DNA of 23,285 nucleotides, from assembly GCA_002435865.1 (NCBI GenBank), contig DIWV01000007.1, positions 608,611 to 631,895 on the forward strand, written 5' to 3'. This DNA comes from Cloacimonetes bacterium UBA6097. GTDB lineage: Bacteria; Cloacimonadota; Cloacimonadia; Cloacimonadales; Cloacimonadaceae. Shown piece after piece: positions 7,721 to 15,908 of the stretch. Below the pieces are notes generated by a model. The model saw only the letters and a program-made list of their open reading frames with translations, ran no database searches and had not been told where the DNA came from. Positions within the stretch are counted from its first letter, which is position 1, and each line of letters opens with the position of its first letter. The translations under genes were made by a program, and so were the position numbers.

Positions 7721-8746
7721 ATGTTGAAAAGAATTATAACTCTGATTATTGTAATGTTAATTGTATTCGGTTGTGCCAGGAAAAGTACCGAATGGAAAGA
7801 AAAGCATACATTGGATCTTGCTGTTACTGTACCCGTAGTAGGTAATCCTTTGGATTTAGATGCTGCCGGTTCGTATGTATATGTAGCAGAAGACCAGGGC
7901 GGGCTTTCCATAATTAATCTGAATGATTACAGTAAAAAATGGTATACCCAGATATATGATGAAACAGGGAATATTATGCCGCTTATAAAGACGAGCAGGA
8001 TATCTGTTGTGCCTTCCCTTAACAGGTTATTTATTAATGAGAGAGAAGGTTCAGATGAAATCAGGAGCGTTGATATAACAGATTTAGATTCTTTATTTTT
8101 AGTTGATAGAATAACCGGTGGAACAGCCGATATTCAAAACATGAAATTCAGGGATGTTTCAGGTAACGGAAGTCAGTTTGTATATGAAGGTTACTATTGT
8201 TTAGGCGGAGATGTCAGTTATGGTAAATTTGGCATTCACGATTCATCATTCCCTGCTTATTGGTCTGTAACGAAATCATATGAATTGCCCGAAGCTAATG
8301 GCGCAGCATTTATTGATCAATATGTCTATGTCGCAGCAGAACAAAGGGGATTAGCTATTTTTGATTTCTATAATGAAACACAAGTTGGAGTCTGCGATCT
8401 GCCCGGCGAAGCACAAAAAGTAAAGGTTGTGGGCAATTATGCTTATCTTCCTTGCAGACAGGATGGTCTTCAGATTGTCGATGTTACCAATCCTGCTGCT
8501 CCGGTTAAAGTCAGCAGTTATGATACATCAGGGTATGCTACCAATGTAGACATATGGAATGATTATGCTATTGTCGGCTCAGGTGGCGGTGGAGTTTATT
8601 TATTTGATATAACCAATCCTGCCGACCCTGTTCTGAAAGATCATATCACAGACTGCGGCTATGTCAATAATGTTATGTTTTATGATGGCAAGGCATTAGT
8701 TGCAAGCCGTGATAAAGGAATCCTGATTTATAATATCGTTCCTTAA
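7721..8746 (+). CDS. LVIVD-repeat beta-propeller lipoprotein
   Basis: This encodes 341 residues. The start at 7721 is chosen because GGAGG (7710-7714) lies 6 bases before it. An in-frame ATG at 7706 precedes that ribosome site. The N-terminus MLKRIITLIIVMLIVFGC ends in a lipobox cysteine at residue 18, so it is probably an exported lipoprotein. The mature part is a series of LVIVD-type blades. Each pairs a 'YVYVA...GL.I.D..N' strand set with the next: SYVYVAEDQGGLSIIN, QYVYVAAEQRGLAIFD, NYAYLPCRQDGLQIVDVTNP and DYAIVGSGGGGVYLFDITNP. Such propellers are common in surface proteins of FCB bacteria, and their ligands are generally unknown. No catalytic residues are evident. It ends before a strong bidirectional terminator and is a single-gene unit. 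Confidence 0.85.
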   Translation: MLKRIITLIIVMLIVFGCARKSTEWKEKHTLDLAVTVPVVGNPLDLDAAGSYVYVAEDQGGLSIINLNDYSKKWYTQIYDETGNIMPLIKTSRISVVPSLNRLFINEREGSDEIRSVDITDLDSLFLVDRITGGTADIQNMKFRDVSGNGSQFVYEGYYCLGGDVSYGKFGIHDSSFPAYWSVTKSYELPEANGAAFIDQYVYVAAEQRGLAIFDFYNETQVGVCDLPGEAQKVKVVGNYAYLPCRQDGLQIVDVTNPAAPVKVSSYDTSGYATNVDIWNDYAIVGSGGGGVYLFDITNPADPVLKDHITDCGYVNNVMFYDGKALVASRDKGILIYNIVP

Positions 8747-8767
8747 AAGTTTTTAAAATATCATACA

Positions 8768-8807
8768 AAAACAGCTTGTTATCTTTTGGATTACAAGCTG
8801 TTTTTTT
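8768..8807. terminator. bidirectional intrinsic terminator
   Basis: AAAACAGCTTGT (8768-8779) pairs perfectly with ACAAGCTGTTTT (8793-8804), a 12-bp stem with a 13-base loop. T-runs follow on the plus strand (TTTTTTT) and on the minus strand (TTTTTG). It sits between two convergent genes, the LVIVD lipoprotein and the phosphoglycerate kinase, and can serve both. Confidence 0.9.
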
Positions 8808-8838
8808 ATCTAAGATATTTTCAATGAGAGCAAAGCCT

Positions 8839-10119
8839 TTATCTGAGCAAGACCTGAACTGTTTTCATACTGTACGGACTTCCCTGTTCAATGGCGTCCA
8901 GGATAGCACCTCCGCCGGTAAAGAAATAATAATTTGTATCATTATGCGCTTTCATCCAGATACCAGGCAGCAAATCTTTGAATTCCTGGATTGTATCTCC
9001 GCCGCCAAATAGTTTCACGGCTTTTTTGTTTTTATCAATTAGTGAATACATGGACTTTGTTCCGTCCTTGAACAAAGTTGTGTATCCCATCACAGCATTG
9101 ACAAATATTGTTCCGGCACTTTCAAAAACGGATCTTATCAGTTCATCATTGAATGTTTCAACTGCAGCATCCAGTATGTACTTTAACTGAGTACCTGGTA
9201 CTAATTCCGATACTTTATGAGTGCGGCAGGAACCCTGACTTAACTCTTCGAAGGAATCCGACTCAACTATGTAAGGCAATTCCACAATTTTGTCGGCATA
9301 ACTTCCGGAATCAGCGATAAATTTGCGGGCAGATTCTACATCTTCAGCGCTTAAACCTTCTATGGAGATATTATATTTTGCAGCCAGATAAGCATTGTAG
9401 AGTACTCCTCCCAAGACAAGCTTATCGCTCATTTTTATTAATGAACTGAGAGGTCCGATTTTAGTGTCGAATTTTGAACCGGCTACTACTGAGACAAGAG
9501 GTTTTTGAGGTTCAAATATCTGCTCCAGATGCTTAACTTCTTTTTCCATTAGTAATCCTGCATAAGAAGGCAGATATTGCGTGATGCTGTAGGTAGAGAC
9601 ATGAGGCTGCCATGAACCGAAAGCGTCATTGATAAATATGTCCCCAAGCCTCGATATTTCCATAGCCAGTGTTTCAGAAGCTTCATTCTTAGTTTCTTCA
9701 CCATTAAACCAGCGGGTATTGGGAAGATAAAGCATTTGGGTTTCACCCTTTTTAAGCTTAACCACGGATTCCATCAATTTTGATAAGTCTGTAATTCCAT
9801 TAAGTTCAGTTGTTGGAAGTGCCGGCACTTCAATCTTAAGAGCAAGTTTCTGCTCCAGATATTCGACAATTGGTTTTACTGATTCATCTTCAGAAATTGT
9901 GTAATTCCCGGATTTCTTATCATAAGGTCTGCCCACATGAGTCATTAGAATTGGCTTTCCGCCTTTTCTGTAGATGTGTAAAATTGTCGGTATAGTGGCA
10001 TCAATCCTCATAGTGTCTTTAACTTTGCCTTTTTTAACCACATTGTGGTCAACCCTGACCAAAACCACTTTATCTCGCAGGTCAGCATTCATAAATGTTA
10101 AAAGTTGTTTCTTCTCCAT
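8839..10119 (-). CDS. pgk: phosphoglycerate kinase, divergent form
   Basis: This encodes 426 residues, slightly longer than the usual 390-415. Family landmarks are present: VRVDHN (Asp24, Asn26), Arg38, THVGRP (His61, Arg64), NTRWFNGEETKNEA near 136, NDAFG near 163, AGSKFDTKIG near 212 with both nucleotide-site lysines, GGGDT near 371 and TGGGA near 402. Several normally invariant positions differ. The 'HRAHaS' arginine loop reads WQPHVS, and 'WNGPmGvFE' reads VNAVMGYTT, so the usual Arg and Glu are missing. 'DFN/DLN' reads DHN. PGK makes ATP from 1,3-bisphosphoglycerate in glycolysis. Whether this copy does so is uncertain. It is a single gene with its own promoter candidate and an AGAGGT ribosome site. 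Confidence 0.85.
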   Translation of the reverse strand: MEKKQLLTFMNADLRDKVVLVRVDHNVVKKGKVKDTMRIDATIPTILHIYRKGGKPILMTHVGRPYDKKSGNYTISEDESVKPIVEYLEQKLALKIEVPALPTTELNGITDLSKLMESVVKLKKGETQMLYLPNTRWFNGEETKNEASETLAMEISRLGDIFINDAFGSWQPHVSTYSITQYLPSYAGLLMEKEVKHLEQIFEPQKPLVSVVAGSKFDTKIGPLSSLIKMSDKLVLGGVLYNAYLAAKYNISIEGLSAEDVESARKFIADSGSYADKIVELPYIVESDSFEELSQGSCRTHKVSELVPGTQLKYILDAAVETFNDELIRSVFESAGTIFVNAVMGYTTLFKDGTKSMYSLIDKNKKAVKLFGGGDTIQEFKDLLPGIWMKAHNDTNYYFFTGGGAILDAIEQGSPYSMKTVQVLLR

Positions 10120-10159
10120 TTTTACCTCTCAGATTAGTAATAATATTTTCTAAATAAGT

Positions 10160-10188
10160 TTTATACTCATGCTTAAAAGTCAAGTAAA
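10160..10188 (-). promoter_or_regulatory. promoter candidate for the pgk gene
   Basis: On the minus strand TTTACT (10183-10188) is followed after 17 bases by TATAAA (10160-10165), matching 4/6 and 5/6. The leader to the ATG at 10119 would be about 35 bases. Confidence 0.4.
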
Positions 10189-10290
10189 TTGTTTATGCAA
10201 TCTGGCTACCTGCTTTTTTTGCTGATTTTATAAAGGAAGTGTATTGTCAGGCAGAGTTTTTTCCCTTATTAGCCCTTTCTTTCTTCTTAT

Positions 10291-10367
10291 TATCTGCAGT
10301 ATATCTGCAGCATAGTTTCTGTATAGTTGCAGTATAGTTTCTGTATGCTGAGATACAGAAACTATAC
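10291..10367. repeat. short direct repeats ending in a perfect 15-bp inverted repeat
   Basis: TATCTGCAG occurs at 10291-10299 and 10302-10310 (period 11). A 19-base unit ending ATAGTTTCTGTAT occurs at 10306-10324 and 10328-10346 with one mismatch (period 22). Its last part, GTATAGTTTCTGTAT (10332-10346), is perfectly complementary to 10353-10367 around a 6-base loop. It lies in the pgk-rimP intergenic region, about 170 bases from pgk and 490 from rimP. It could be an array of protein-binding sites in phase on the helix, a cruciform, or a repeat-element remnant. Confidence 0.7.
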
Positions 10368-10440
10368 ATTAAATATACTGTAAATATATATTAGATTTAT
10401 TGAAGTAAAAAAGAGACAAAAGAGCGCCAAATAAGTAGTG

Positions 10441-10527
10441 ACATGCGTCCCGCATGTCTGATTTCAATGCGTCCCGCATGCATCATTAACAGGCGAGACG
10501 CCTGTTGCTACAAACACAACAGTAACT
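10441..10527. repeat. three-hairpin dispersed element, second copy
   Basis: ACATGC-GTCCC-GCATGT (10441-10457) is followed by ATGC-GTCCC-GCAT (10467-10479). Nine bases later comes the perfect 7-bp stem ACAGGCG-AGA-CGCCTGT (10489-10505). A further 22 bases contain TAACTACATT (around 10522-10531). The order, a GTCCC-turn hairpin then ACAGGCGAGAC.CCTGT then TAACTACATT, matches the element at 1949-2008. Confidence 0.65.
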
Positions 10528-10531
10528 ACAT

Positions 10532-10780
10532 TCACCTCGAATTTAGCACACAGAGGATTGTCACGCTCTCTCTTAACAAATGTCAGGCAGGAGTTTGTCA
10601 TTCTAAAAGCGAGATTGGTAAGCTTCCGGGAGTTCTTTTTGCCAACGAATATTATTAATAATTAACTTTTACTTTGGGTAAAAGATGAAGGTAACTGTTT
10701 TGGGTATTTCAAGGAGATTGGAAAACAGATAAAAACCTTGACTGAAAAAAGCCTGGAAAAATTATGACTATTAGATTTTT
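10532..10780. other. upstream region of the rimP operon, no gene seen
   Basis: There is no coding frame with protein-like composition, and no tRNA cloverleaf on either strand. A TTGACT (10738-10743) with TATGAC (10763-10768) at 19-base spacing is the only promoter-like pair close to rimP, and it is weak. The true promoter could lie further upstream. Confidence 0.4.
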
Positions 10781-10781
10781 A

Positions 10782-10806
10782 GCTGACAGAAATGTCAGCA
10801 TTTTTA
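10782..10806 (+). terminator. leader hairpin with T-run upstream of rimP
   Basis: GCTGACA (10782-10788) pairs perfectly with TGTCAGC (10793-10799) around a GAAA tetraloop. It is followed by ATTTTTATTATT. This is the form of an intrinsic terminator, located about 55-80 bases before the rimP start codon with no gene immediately upstream. It may act as an attenuator in the operon leader or end an unseen short transcript. Confidence 0.65.
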
Positions 10807-10860
10807 TTATTAAAAGAATAGCGTAAGATTGCTTAAAATATGCTAACAACAGGTGAAAGA

Positions 10861-11334
10861 ATGGAAAAGTATCGGTCTAAGATTGAAGAAATCAGCAAAA
10901 GAATTGCAGCAGAGATGCACTTTGCAGTGTACGACATTGAAGAAAAGACAACTGCCAAAGGCATGGTAATTGTTGTTTTTCTAACCAAGATAGGCGGAAT
11001 CAATCTTGATGAGTGTGCACAATTCAGCAGAAGTTTAAGTGCAGAATTGGACGAGTTGGATTTCATTACGGAAAAATATTATCTGGAAGTCTCTTCACCC
11101 GGTATAGAAAGACCTTTGAAGCTAAAAATTCATTATTTGAGCGCTATCAGCGAATTAGTTGAAATCCAGTGGGAAAAAGGTGAAAACCGCATAACCACTA
11201 AAGGCATTTTGCAGGAAGTTAATCCTGACAGCATTGCAGTTTCAGATAAAAATGAACTTGTGGAGATTCCAATCTCTGCTATACACAAGGCAAGGACCTG
11301 TTTTTCGAATAGCCGCGCAAGGGAGCAGAAATGA
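10861..11334 (+). CDS. rimP: ribosome maturation factor RimP
   Basis: This encodes 157 residues from ATG 10861, which has AGGTG 6 bases upstream and aligns with the usual RimP start. An in-frame ATG at 10840 has no ribosome site. The N-terminal alpha/beta domain (about 1-75) ends in the family signature SSPGIERPL. The C-terminal part (about 85-150) is the SH3-like barrel. RimP binds the 30S subunit and assists its assembly, in particular loading of S12 onto 16S rRNA. It is the first gene of the nusA-infB operon, as in most bacteria, and overlaps nusA by 4 bases (ATGA), implying coupled translation. Confidence 0.92.
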   Translation: MEKYRSKIEEISKRIAAEMHFAVYDIEEKTTAKGMVIVVFLTKIGGINLDECAQFSRSLSAELDELDFITEKYYLEVSSPGIERPLKLKIHYLSAISELVEIQWEKGENRITTKGILQEVNPDSIAVSDKNELVEIPISAIHKARTCFSNSRAREQK

Positions 11335-12566
11335 GTGCTAATATATTAGATGCAGTAATCAAACTTGCTGCCATCAAACAATTGGATAAGGACGAAATTC
11401 AGACCATAATTTTAGAGTCTATCACCTCAACTTTAAGTAAAAAGATGAATCCTGAGAATACTCTGGAAGTTATTGTAGACCAGCGTGCCGGTGCCATTAA
11501 AGTTGGTTTTATGTGCACTATTGTTGAAGTGGAAAGAAATCTTGACGAAGTATCGCTGCTCGATGCAAAGCAAATCTTTGGCAAATTTGTCAAACTTGGC
11601 GAGCAGTATAAACGTGAGATGGCATTAAGTGAATTTGAACCAAAGATTATCAAGACAGCCCAAAAAATTATTTTAGATAGAATCCGATTCCTTGAGCAGG
11701 AAAGAATCAAGACGGATTTTGATAAGCAGAAGCATACTATTGTGACCGGCAGAGTAAAAAGCATTGATGATATCGCCGGCTATAAAGTTGACATCGGTTA
11801 CACAGAAGCCCTGCTTCCACCTGATGAACAGATTGATAATGAATTTTATAAAATCAATGATATGGTGAAAGCTTATGTGGTTAATATCAGAAGCAAAGAT
11901 TCCAGTATCGTAGTTATTATCTCCAGAACAAATCCAGAATTTGTTAAAAAACTATTTGAAGCTGAAATTCCGGAAGTTTTTCAGGGAATAATTAAAATCA
12001 GGAAAATCGTTAGAGAACCTGGTGTCCGTACAAAGATAGAGTTGGAGACCTCAGATTCCAAGATAGATCCGATTGCCTGCTGTGTTGGCACCAAGGGCAC
12101 AAAGATAGATGCTATTCGCCGAGAATTACATGGTGAACAGATTGATATCGTGGTACATAGTGATGAACCCGAGACAATGATTGCCCACGCATTGGGACTT
12201 GATTCCATAAAAAGAGTTATTATTGAAAGAGGTAAAACAGCAGCGGTTATTGTCTCTGAAGAAGATAAAGTGACAGCTATCGGCAAACAGGGCAAGAATG
12301 TGAAACTGGCTGCCAAGCTCTGTGGCTTCAAACTGGATATTTATACCCAGGATGAATATGAAGATAAAATGGCTCAGGAACGACGCACAATCAGCCATAT
12401 TAAAGAACTGGACGGCGTCAATCCAAAGATTGAAGAGATTCTCAAAAACCATGGCTATACTTCAGTGGAAGATGTTTATGCCGCATCAGTTGATGAGCTA
12501 TGTAACCTTGAAGGCATAGGACAAAAAACAGCAGAAAAGTTAAAAGAGGCAGCGCGATTATTCTAA
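11331..12566 (+). CDS. nusA: transcription termination/antitermination factor NusA
   Basis: This encodes 411 residues. The domains in order are the N-terminal RNA-polymerase-binding domain (about 1-130), S1 (about 135-200, starting VTGRVKSIDD), and KH1 (about 200-275) with the CVGTKGTKIDAIRREL loop. KH2 (about 278-345) follows with GKQGKNVKLAAKL. A short C-terminal helix-hairpin-helix region (about 360-411) contains LEGIGQKTAEKLKEAA. NusA associates with elongating RNA polymerase, enhances pausing and intrinsic termination, and takes part in rRNA antitermination. One HhH-type C-terminal domain is present rather than two acidic repeats. Intrinsic terminators at 10782 and 16412 bracket the rimP-rbfA segment, which would fit self-regulation through NusA. 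The stop shares one base with the ylxR start. Confidence 0.95.
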   Translation: MSANILDAVIKLAAIKQLDKDEIQTIILESITSTLSKKMNPENTLEVIVDQRAGAIKVGFMCTIVEVERNLDEVSLLDAKQIFGKFVKLGEQYKREMALSEFEPKIIKTAQKIILDRIRFLEQERIKTDFDKQKHTIVTGRVKSIDDIAGYKVDIGYTEALLPPDEQIDNEFYKINDMVKAYVVNIRSKDSSIVVIISRTNPEFVKKLFEAEIPEVFQGIIKIRKIVREPGVRTKIELETSDSKIDPIACCVGTKGTKIDAIRRELHGEQIDIVVHSDEPETMIAHALGLDSIKRVIIERGKTAAVIVSEEDKVTAIGKQGKNVKLAAKLCGFKLDIYTQDEYEDKMAQERRTISHIKELDGVNPKIEEILKNHGYTSVEDVYAASVDELCNLEGIGQKTAEKLKEAARLF

Positions 12567-12820
12567 TGCCAAATAAAAGCAGAAGTGCCGGCCATGTACC
12601 CTTCAGAACCTGCATTATTTGCAGGAAAAAGACAGAACAAAGGTCTTTATTAGGTTTCTTTATTCTTGGCAATGAAGTTATTTTTGATGTCAACAGAATG
12701 GTTAATAATCGCAAGAAATATGTGTGTCATCAGGTTGAATGCCTGAATCATCTTGATAAATGGATGAGTAAATATCTTAAAAAGACAGGTTCTTCTCAAA
12801 GAAGAACAAAGCAGATGTGA
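12566..12820 (+). CDS. ylxR: YlxR-family (DUF448) RNA-binding protein
   Basis: This is a small basic protein of 84 residues. RTCIICRKK at about 14-22 matches the family's 'R.Cv.Cr.k' N-terminal signature. A later YVCHQVEC pair of cysteines (about 53-60) follows the usual 'GRGaYvc...C' position, although the GRG is not kept. YlxR proteins are nucleic-acid-binding and are found almost exclusively between nusA and infB. Proposed roles include regulation of transcription and of RNase P. It starts at the last base of the nusA stop and overlaps the next gene by 4 bases. Confidence 0.85.
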   Translation: MPNKSRSAGHVPFRTCIICRKKTEQRSLLGFFILGNEVIFDVNRMVNNRKKYVCHQVECLNHLDKWMSKYLKKTGSSQRRTKQM

Positions 12821-13188
12821 TTATGTCTCATGCAAAAAAACACTATGTTTTCAATATTGAAGAACCTGTAATAGACTATGAAAAAAAAATTATAACTATG
12901 ATTCAGTTTGCCAGAAAAGCGGGGCAGATAGTTTATGGTTTTGAAGCTATGAAAAAGAATGTCATTAACGGCAGGATAAGACTACTACTGCTGACTAAAG
13001 ATATATCTCAAAATACAAAGGACAAGATTATGAGGATAATGCAAGCTGTTGAAATTGAAATTCCCGTTAAAGAGTATAGTACTCAACAGGAGTTAAGCAC
13101 TGCTCTGGGCTTGCCATTAACTTGCATAATCGGTATCCTTGACAATAACTTTGCTGGGAAAATACTTAATTACATAAACAGTAATTAA
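12817..13188 (+). CDS. ylxQ: YlxQ-like L7Ae-family ribosome-associated protein
   Basis: This encodes 123 residues. The body from about 25 to 120 is L7Ae/L30e-like. ITMIQFARKAGQIVYGFEA gives the first helix and the 'kAgklv.G' motif, RIRLLLLTKDIS the strand with the following helix, and LTCIIGILDNNFAGKI the C-terminal segment. Family members bind kink-turn RNA, and YlxQ sits between ylxR and infB in many bacteria. The frame opens with GTG at 12817, overlapping ylxR (ATG-TGA region). ATG at 12823 is an alternative start. An N-terminal extension of about 24 residues precedes the domain. Confidence 0.82.
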   Translation: MIMSHAKKHYVFNIEEPVIDYEKKIITMIQFARKAGQIVYGFEAMKKNVINGRIRLLLLTKDISQNTKDKIMRIMQAVEIEIPVKEYSTQQELSTALGLPLTCIIGILDNNFAGKILNYINSN

Positions 13189-13201
13189 GGATGGAGGAAC
13201 T

Positions 13202-15901
13202 TTGATTCGCGTTCATGAGCTGGCGAAAGAACTAAAAATTAGCACTATGGCTTTGAAAACACATCTGCATGCTTTTGGTGTAGTAACCAAAAGCCACATG
13301 AGCTTTATTGAAGATGAAATTGTAGAAAAAATCAGAGAAAAATTCAATGAGCAGATTAATGCAGAGAAAAAAGCAGAAAAAGACAGAAAACACTTTATCG
13401 AAATGAAACACCAAGCCGCTGCCAAAGCCAAGCATGACTCAGAGGCAGCTGCTCATCCGCAGGTAATTGAAGAAGTACAAGAGGAAGTATCAGAACCCGC
13501 AGATGCACAGCAAATTTCAGATAAAGCTGACAAATCTGCTGCTCAGCATCCTGTACCAAAGCAACCTAAGGAAGAATCTCCAAAAGATATCAGAGTCCCT
13601 TATAAACAACATCAACCTGCTCCAAGGCCGTCAACAGTTCCAGACCAGAGCAGAGGACAATACAGAGATAAACAGCAGGGTTCTTATCAGGGCAGAGGTC
13701 CGCATCAGGGACAGCAGCAGAGACCTTACAACAATTCATCAAGGCCAGCAGAAGGACAATCAGGCAGCGCCGGTTCCCGTGTCAGCAGACAACCTTCTGA
13801 TCAACCACAGGAAGGAAGAAGAAGACCTGATTTTCAACAACGAAGACCAGGTGGAGCACCTTCCGGACCACCCAGGAAACCTGTTGATAGTGCTACACCT
13901 GCTCCTGTTGCAAAAGTTACTGAAGTTAAGAAATTTGGTAAAACTAAAATAAGCCATGATGAATTGGGAGAAAAGAGTAAACACCGCAAGGCTCAGATAG
14001 AAAAACAAAAGAAAACCAAAACTGTAACTTTGGAACCTACTGAAATTGAAGAAGCTGAGATTTCCCGTAACATCAAAAGAACCTTATCGGGGACTCAGAA
14101 GAAGAAGAAGTACCATAGAGAGGCACAACAAGTTGTTGACCGCACTTCTAACGAAATTGTAATCAGGGAATTTACATCAGTTAGTGAGTTATCAAGAATT
14201 ATGGATGTCCCACCTTCTGAAATCATTACGAAGTTCTTTATGATGGGACAGCTTGTTACCATGAATCAGAGACTGGATAAAGATTCTCTGGAAATGATTT
14301 GTGATGAATTCAGTTTTACTTTCAGATTCGAAGATGAGTTTGGAGCTGAAATATTTGAAAAGGAAAAAGAACAATATTCAGGGGTAGAATTTATTGCCAG
14401 ACCACCGGTTGTTACCATTATGGGTCATGTTGATCATGGTAAAACATCTATCCTGGATTACATTAGAAGTACAAACATAGTAGCCGGAGAATCAGGTGGT
14501 ATTACCCAACATATAGGTGCATATCAGATAGAAGTTAACAAGCATAAGATTACTTTTTTGGATACTCCAGGTCATGAAGCTTTTACAGCTATGAGATCTC
14601 GTGGTGCTAATGTTACGGATATTGCAATTATCGTTGTAGCTGCAACTGAAGGTGTTAAACCCCAAACCATTGAAGCAATAGATCATGCTAAAGCAGCAGG
14701 TGTTTCAATGATTATCGCTATTAATAAGATAGACTTACCTGATGCAAATATTGATAAAGTTATTGCACAGCTTCTGGAACAAAACGTTTATCTGGAAACT
14801 TATGGCGGTGAAGTGCCATGGTGCAAAACGTCTACTGTTACCGGCGAAGGAATTCTTAATCTGATTGAGTTGATACTCTTGACTGCTGAAATGAAAGAGC
14901 TGACTGCAAGACTGGAAGTACCTGCAGAAGCAGTTGTTATTGAATCTGAGAAAGACCACCGGATGGGAGCTATTGTCACAATTTTAATAAGGGAAGGAAA
15001 GCTTAAAAAAGGAGATATCGTTGTTTGTGGTGCATCCTATGGCAGAATTCGCAAGATGGAAAATGAGCGTGGAACAGAGATTATGGAGCTTTATCCTGCT
15101 GATGTAGCAAGGATTTATGGTCTTAATGAAGTACCAAAAGCCGGTGATGTCCTTAATCAGGTAGAAAACGAAAAGACCGCTCGTTCAATAAGTTCTGAAC
15201 GTCAGCAGGTTCGCCTGGAAAGAGAAAAGTATCAATCGAAAACATCATTACAAAACATCTTTGCACGCATTAAAGAAGACCAGATTAATGAACTCAAGAT
15301 AATTATCAAAGCAGATACTGACGGTTCTTTAGAAGCTTTATCAGATTCATTCCAAAAGCAATCCAATGATGAAGTTGCCGTAAACATAATTCACAGAAGT
15401 GTGGGTGGAATTAATGAAGCAGATGTCAGTTTAGCTGCTGCTTCTGACGCAATAATAATCGGTTTCCATGTTCGGGCTAATCAACAAGCTAAGAAATTGG
15501 CTGAAGATGAACGGGTTGAAATAAAAATTTACCAGGTTATTTATCAAGCTATCGATGATATACGCAGCGCTTTAGAAGGTATGCTTAAACCTTCATATGA
15601 AGATAAAATCCTGGGTACAGTTGTCATCCGGCAGATTTTCAAGATTAAAAAGGTCGGTACTATAGCAGGTTGTTTTGTGGAAAAAGGTGTGATCCAGCGT
15701 AATTGTAATGTTCGATTGTACAGAGATGACGTTCTTGTCCATGAAGGAAAACTTGCATCTTTAAAACACTACCAGAATGAAGCAAGTGAAGTGAAGGCAG
15801 GCAGTGATTGCGGCCTTATGATTGAAAACTATCAGGATATCCATGAAGGGGATATGATTGAATGTTATACAATCCAATCAATAGCTAAAAAGTTAATCTA
15901 A
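13202..15901 (+). CDS. infB: translation initiation factor IF-2
   Basis: This encodes 899 residues from a TTG start preceded by GGAGG at 13193-13197. A first IF2N helical domain (about 1-55) is followed by a Lys/Ala-rich helix and a Gln/Arg/Pro/Gly-rich disordered linker (about 90-235). A second IF2N domain lies at about 315-375. The GTPase domain carries G1 GHVDHGKT (about 407), G2/G3 DTPGHEAFTAM (about 454) and G4 NKID (about 508). Domains II to IV follow and end near 899. IF-2 delivers fMet-tRNA to the 30S subunit and promotes 50S joining with GTP hydrolysis. The N-terminal linker composition is low-complexity and basic, while the GTPase core is well conserved. The rbfA gene starts 7 bases later. 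Confidence 0.97.
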   Translation: MIRVHELAKELKISTMALKTHLHAFGVVTKSHMSFIEDEIVEKIREKFNEQINAEKKAEKDRKHFIEMKHQAAAKAKHDSEAAAHPQVIEEVQEEVSEPADAQQISDKADKSAAQHPVPKQPKEESPKDIRVPYKQHQPAPRPSTVPDQSRGQYRDKQQGSYQGRGPHQGQQQRPYNNSSRPAEGQSGSAGSRVSRQPSDQPQEGRRRPDFQQRRPGGAPSGPPRKPVDSATPAPVAKVTEVKKFGKTKISHDELGEKSKHRKAQIEKQKKTKTVTLEPTEIEEAEISRNIKRTLSGTQKKKKYHREAQQVVDRTSNEIVIREFTSVSELSRIMDVPPSEIITKFFMMGQLVTMNQRLDKDSLEMICDEFSFTFRFEDEFGAEIFEKEKEQYSGVEFIARPPVVTIMGHVDHGKTSILDYIRSTNIVAGESGGITQHIGAYQIEVNKHKITFLDTPGHEAFTAMRSRGANVTDIAIIVVAATEGVKPQTIEAIDHAKAAGVSMIIAINKIDLPDANIDKVIAQLLEQNVYLETYGGEVPWCKTSTVTGEGILNLIELILLTAEMKELTARLEVPAEAVVIESEKDHRMGAIVTILIREGKLKKGDIVVCGASYGRIRKMENERGTEIMELYPADVARIYGLNEVPKAGDVLNQVENEKTARSISSERQQVRLEREKYQSKTSLQNIFARIKEDQINELKIIIKADTDGSLEALSDSFQKQSNDEVAVNIIHRSVGGINEADVSLAAASDAIIIGFHVRANQQAKKLAEDERVEIKIYQVIYQAIDDIRSALEGMLKPSYEDKILGTVVIRQIFKIKKVGTIAGCFVEKGVIQRNCNVRLYRDDVLVHEGKLASLKHYQNEASEVKAGSDCGLMIENYQDIHEGDMIECYTIQSIAKKLI

Positions 15902-15908
15902 AGGCAAA

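Noticed and set aside
10291..10367. CRISPR-like array
   Set aside because: There are only two copies of each unit, no spacers of uniform length and no cas genes.
10443..10658. Plus-strand open frame of 71 residues
   Set aside because: It begins inside the hairpin element (MRPACLISMRPAC comes from the repeated GTCCC hairpins) and its remainder is not protein-like.
10500..10780. tRNA gene upstream of rimP, as metY in E. coli
   Set aside because: No T-loop GTTCRANNC with matching stems or 7-bp acceptor stem was found on either strand.
12442..12714. Minus-strand open frame of 90 residues opposite nusA and ylxR
   Set aside because: It overlaps two well-supported genes on the other strand and has no ribosome site or family resemblance.
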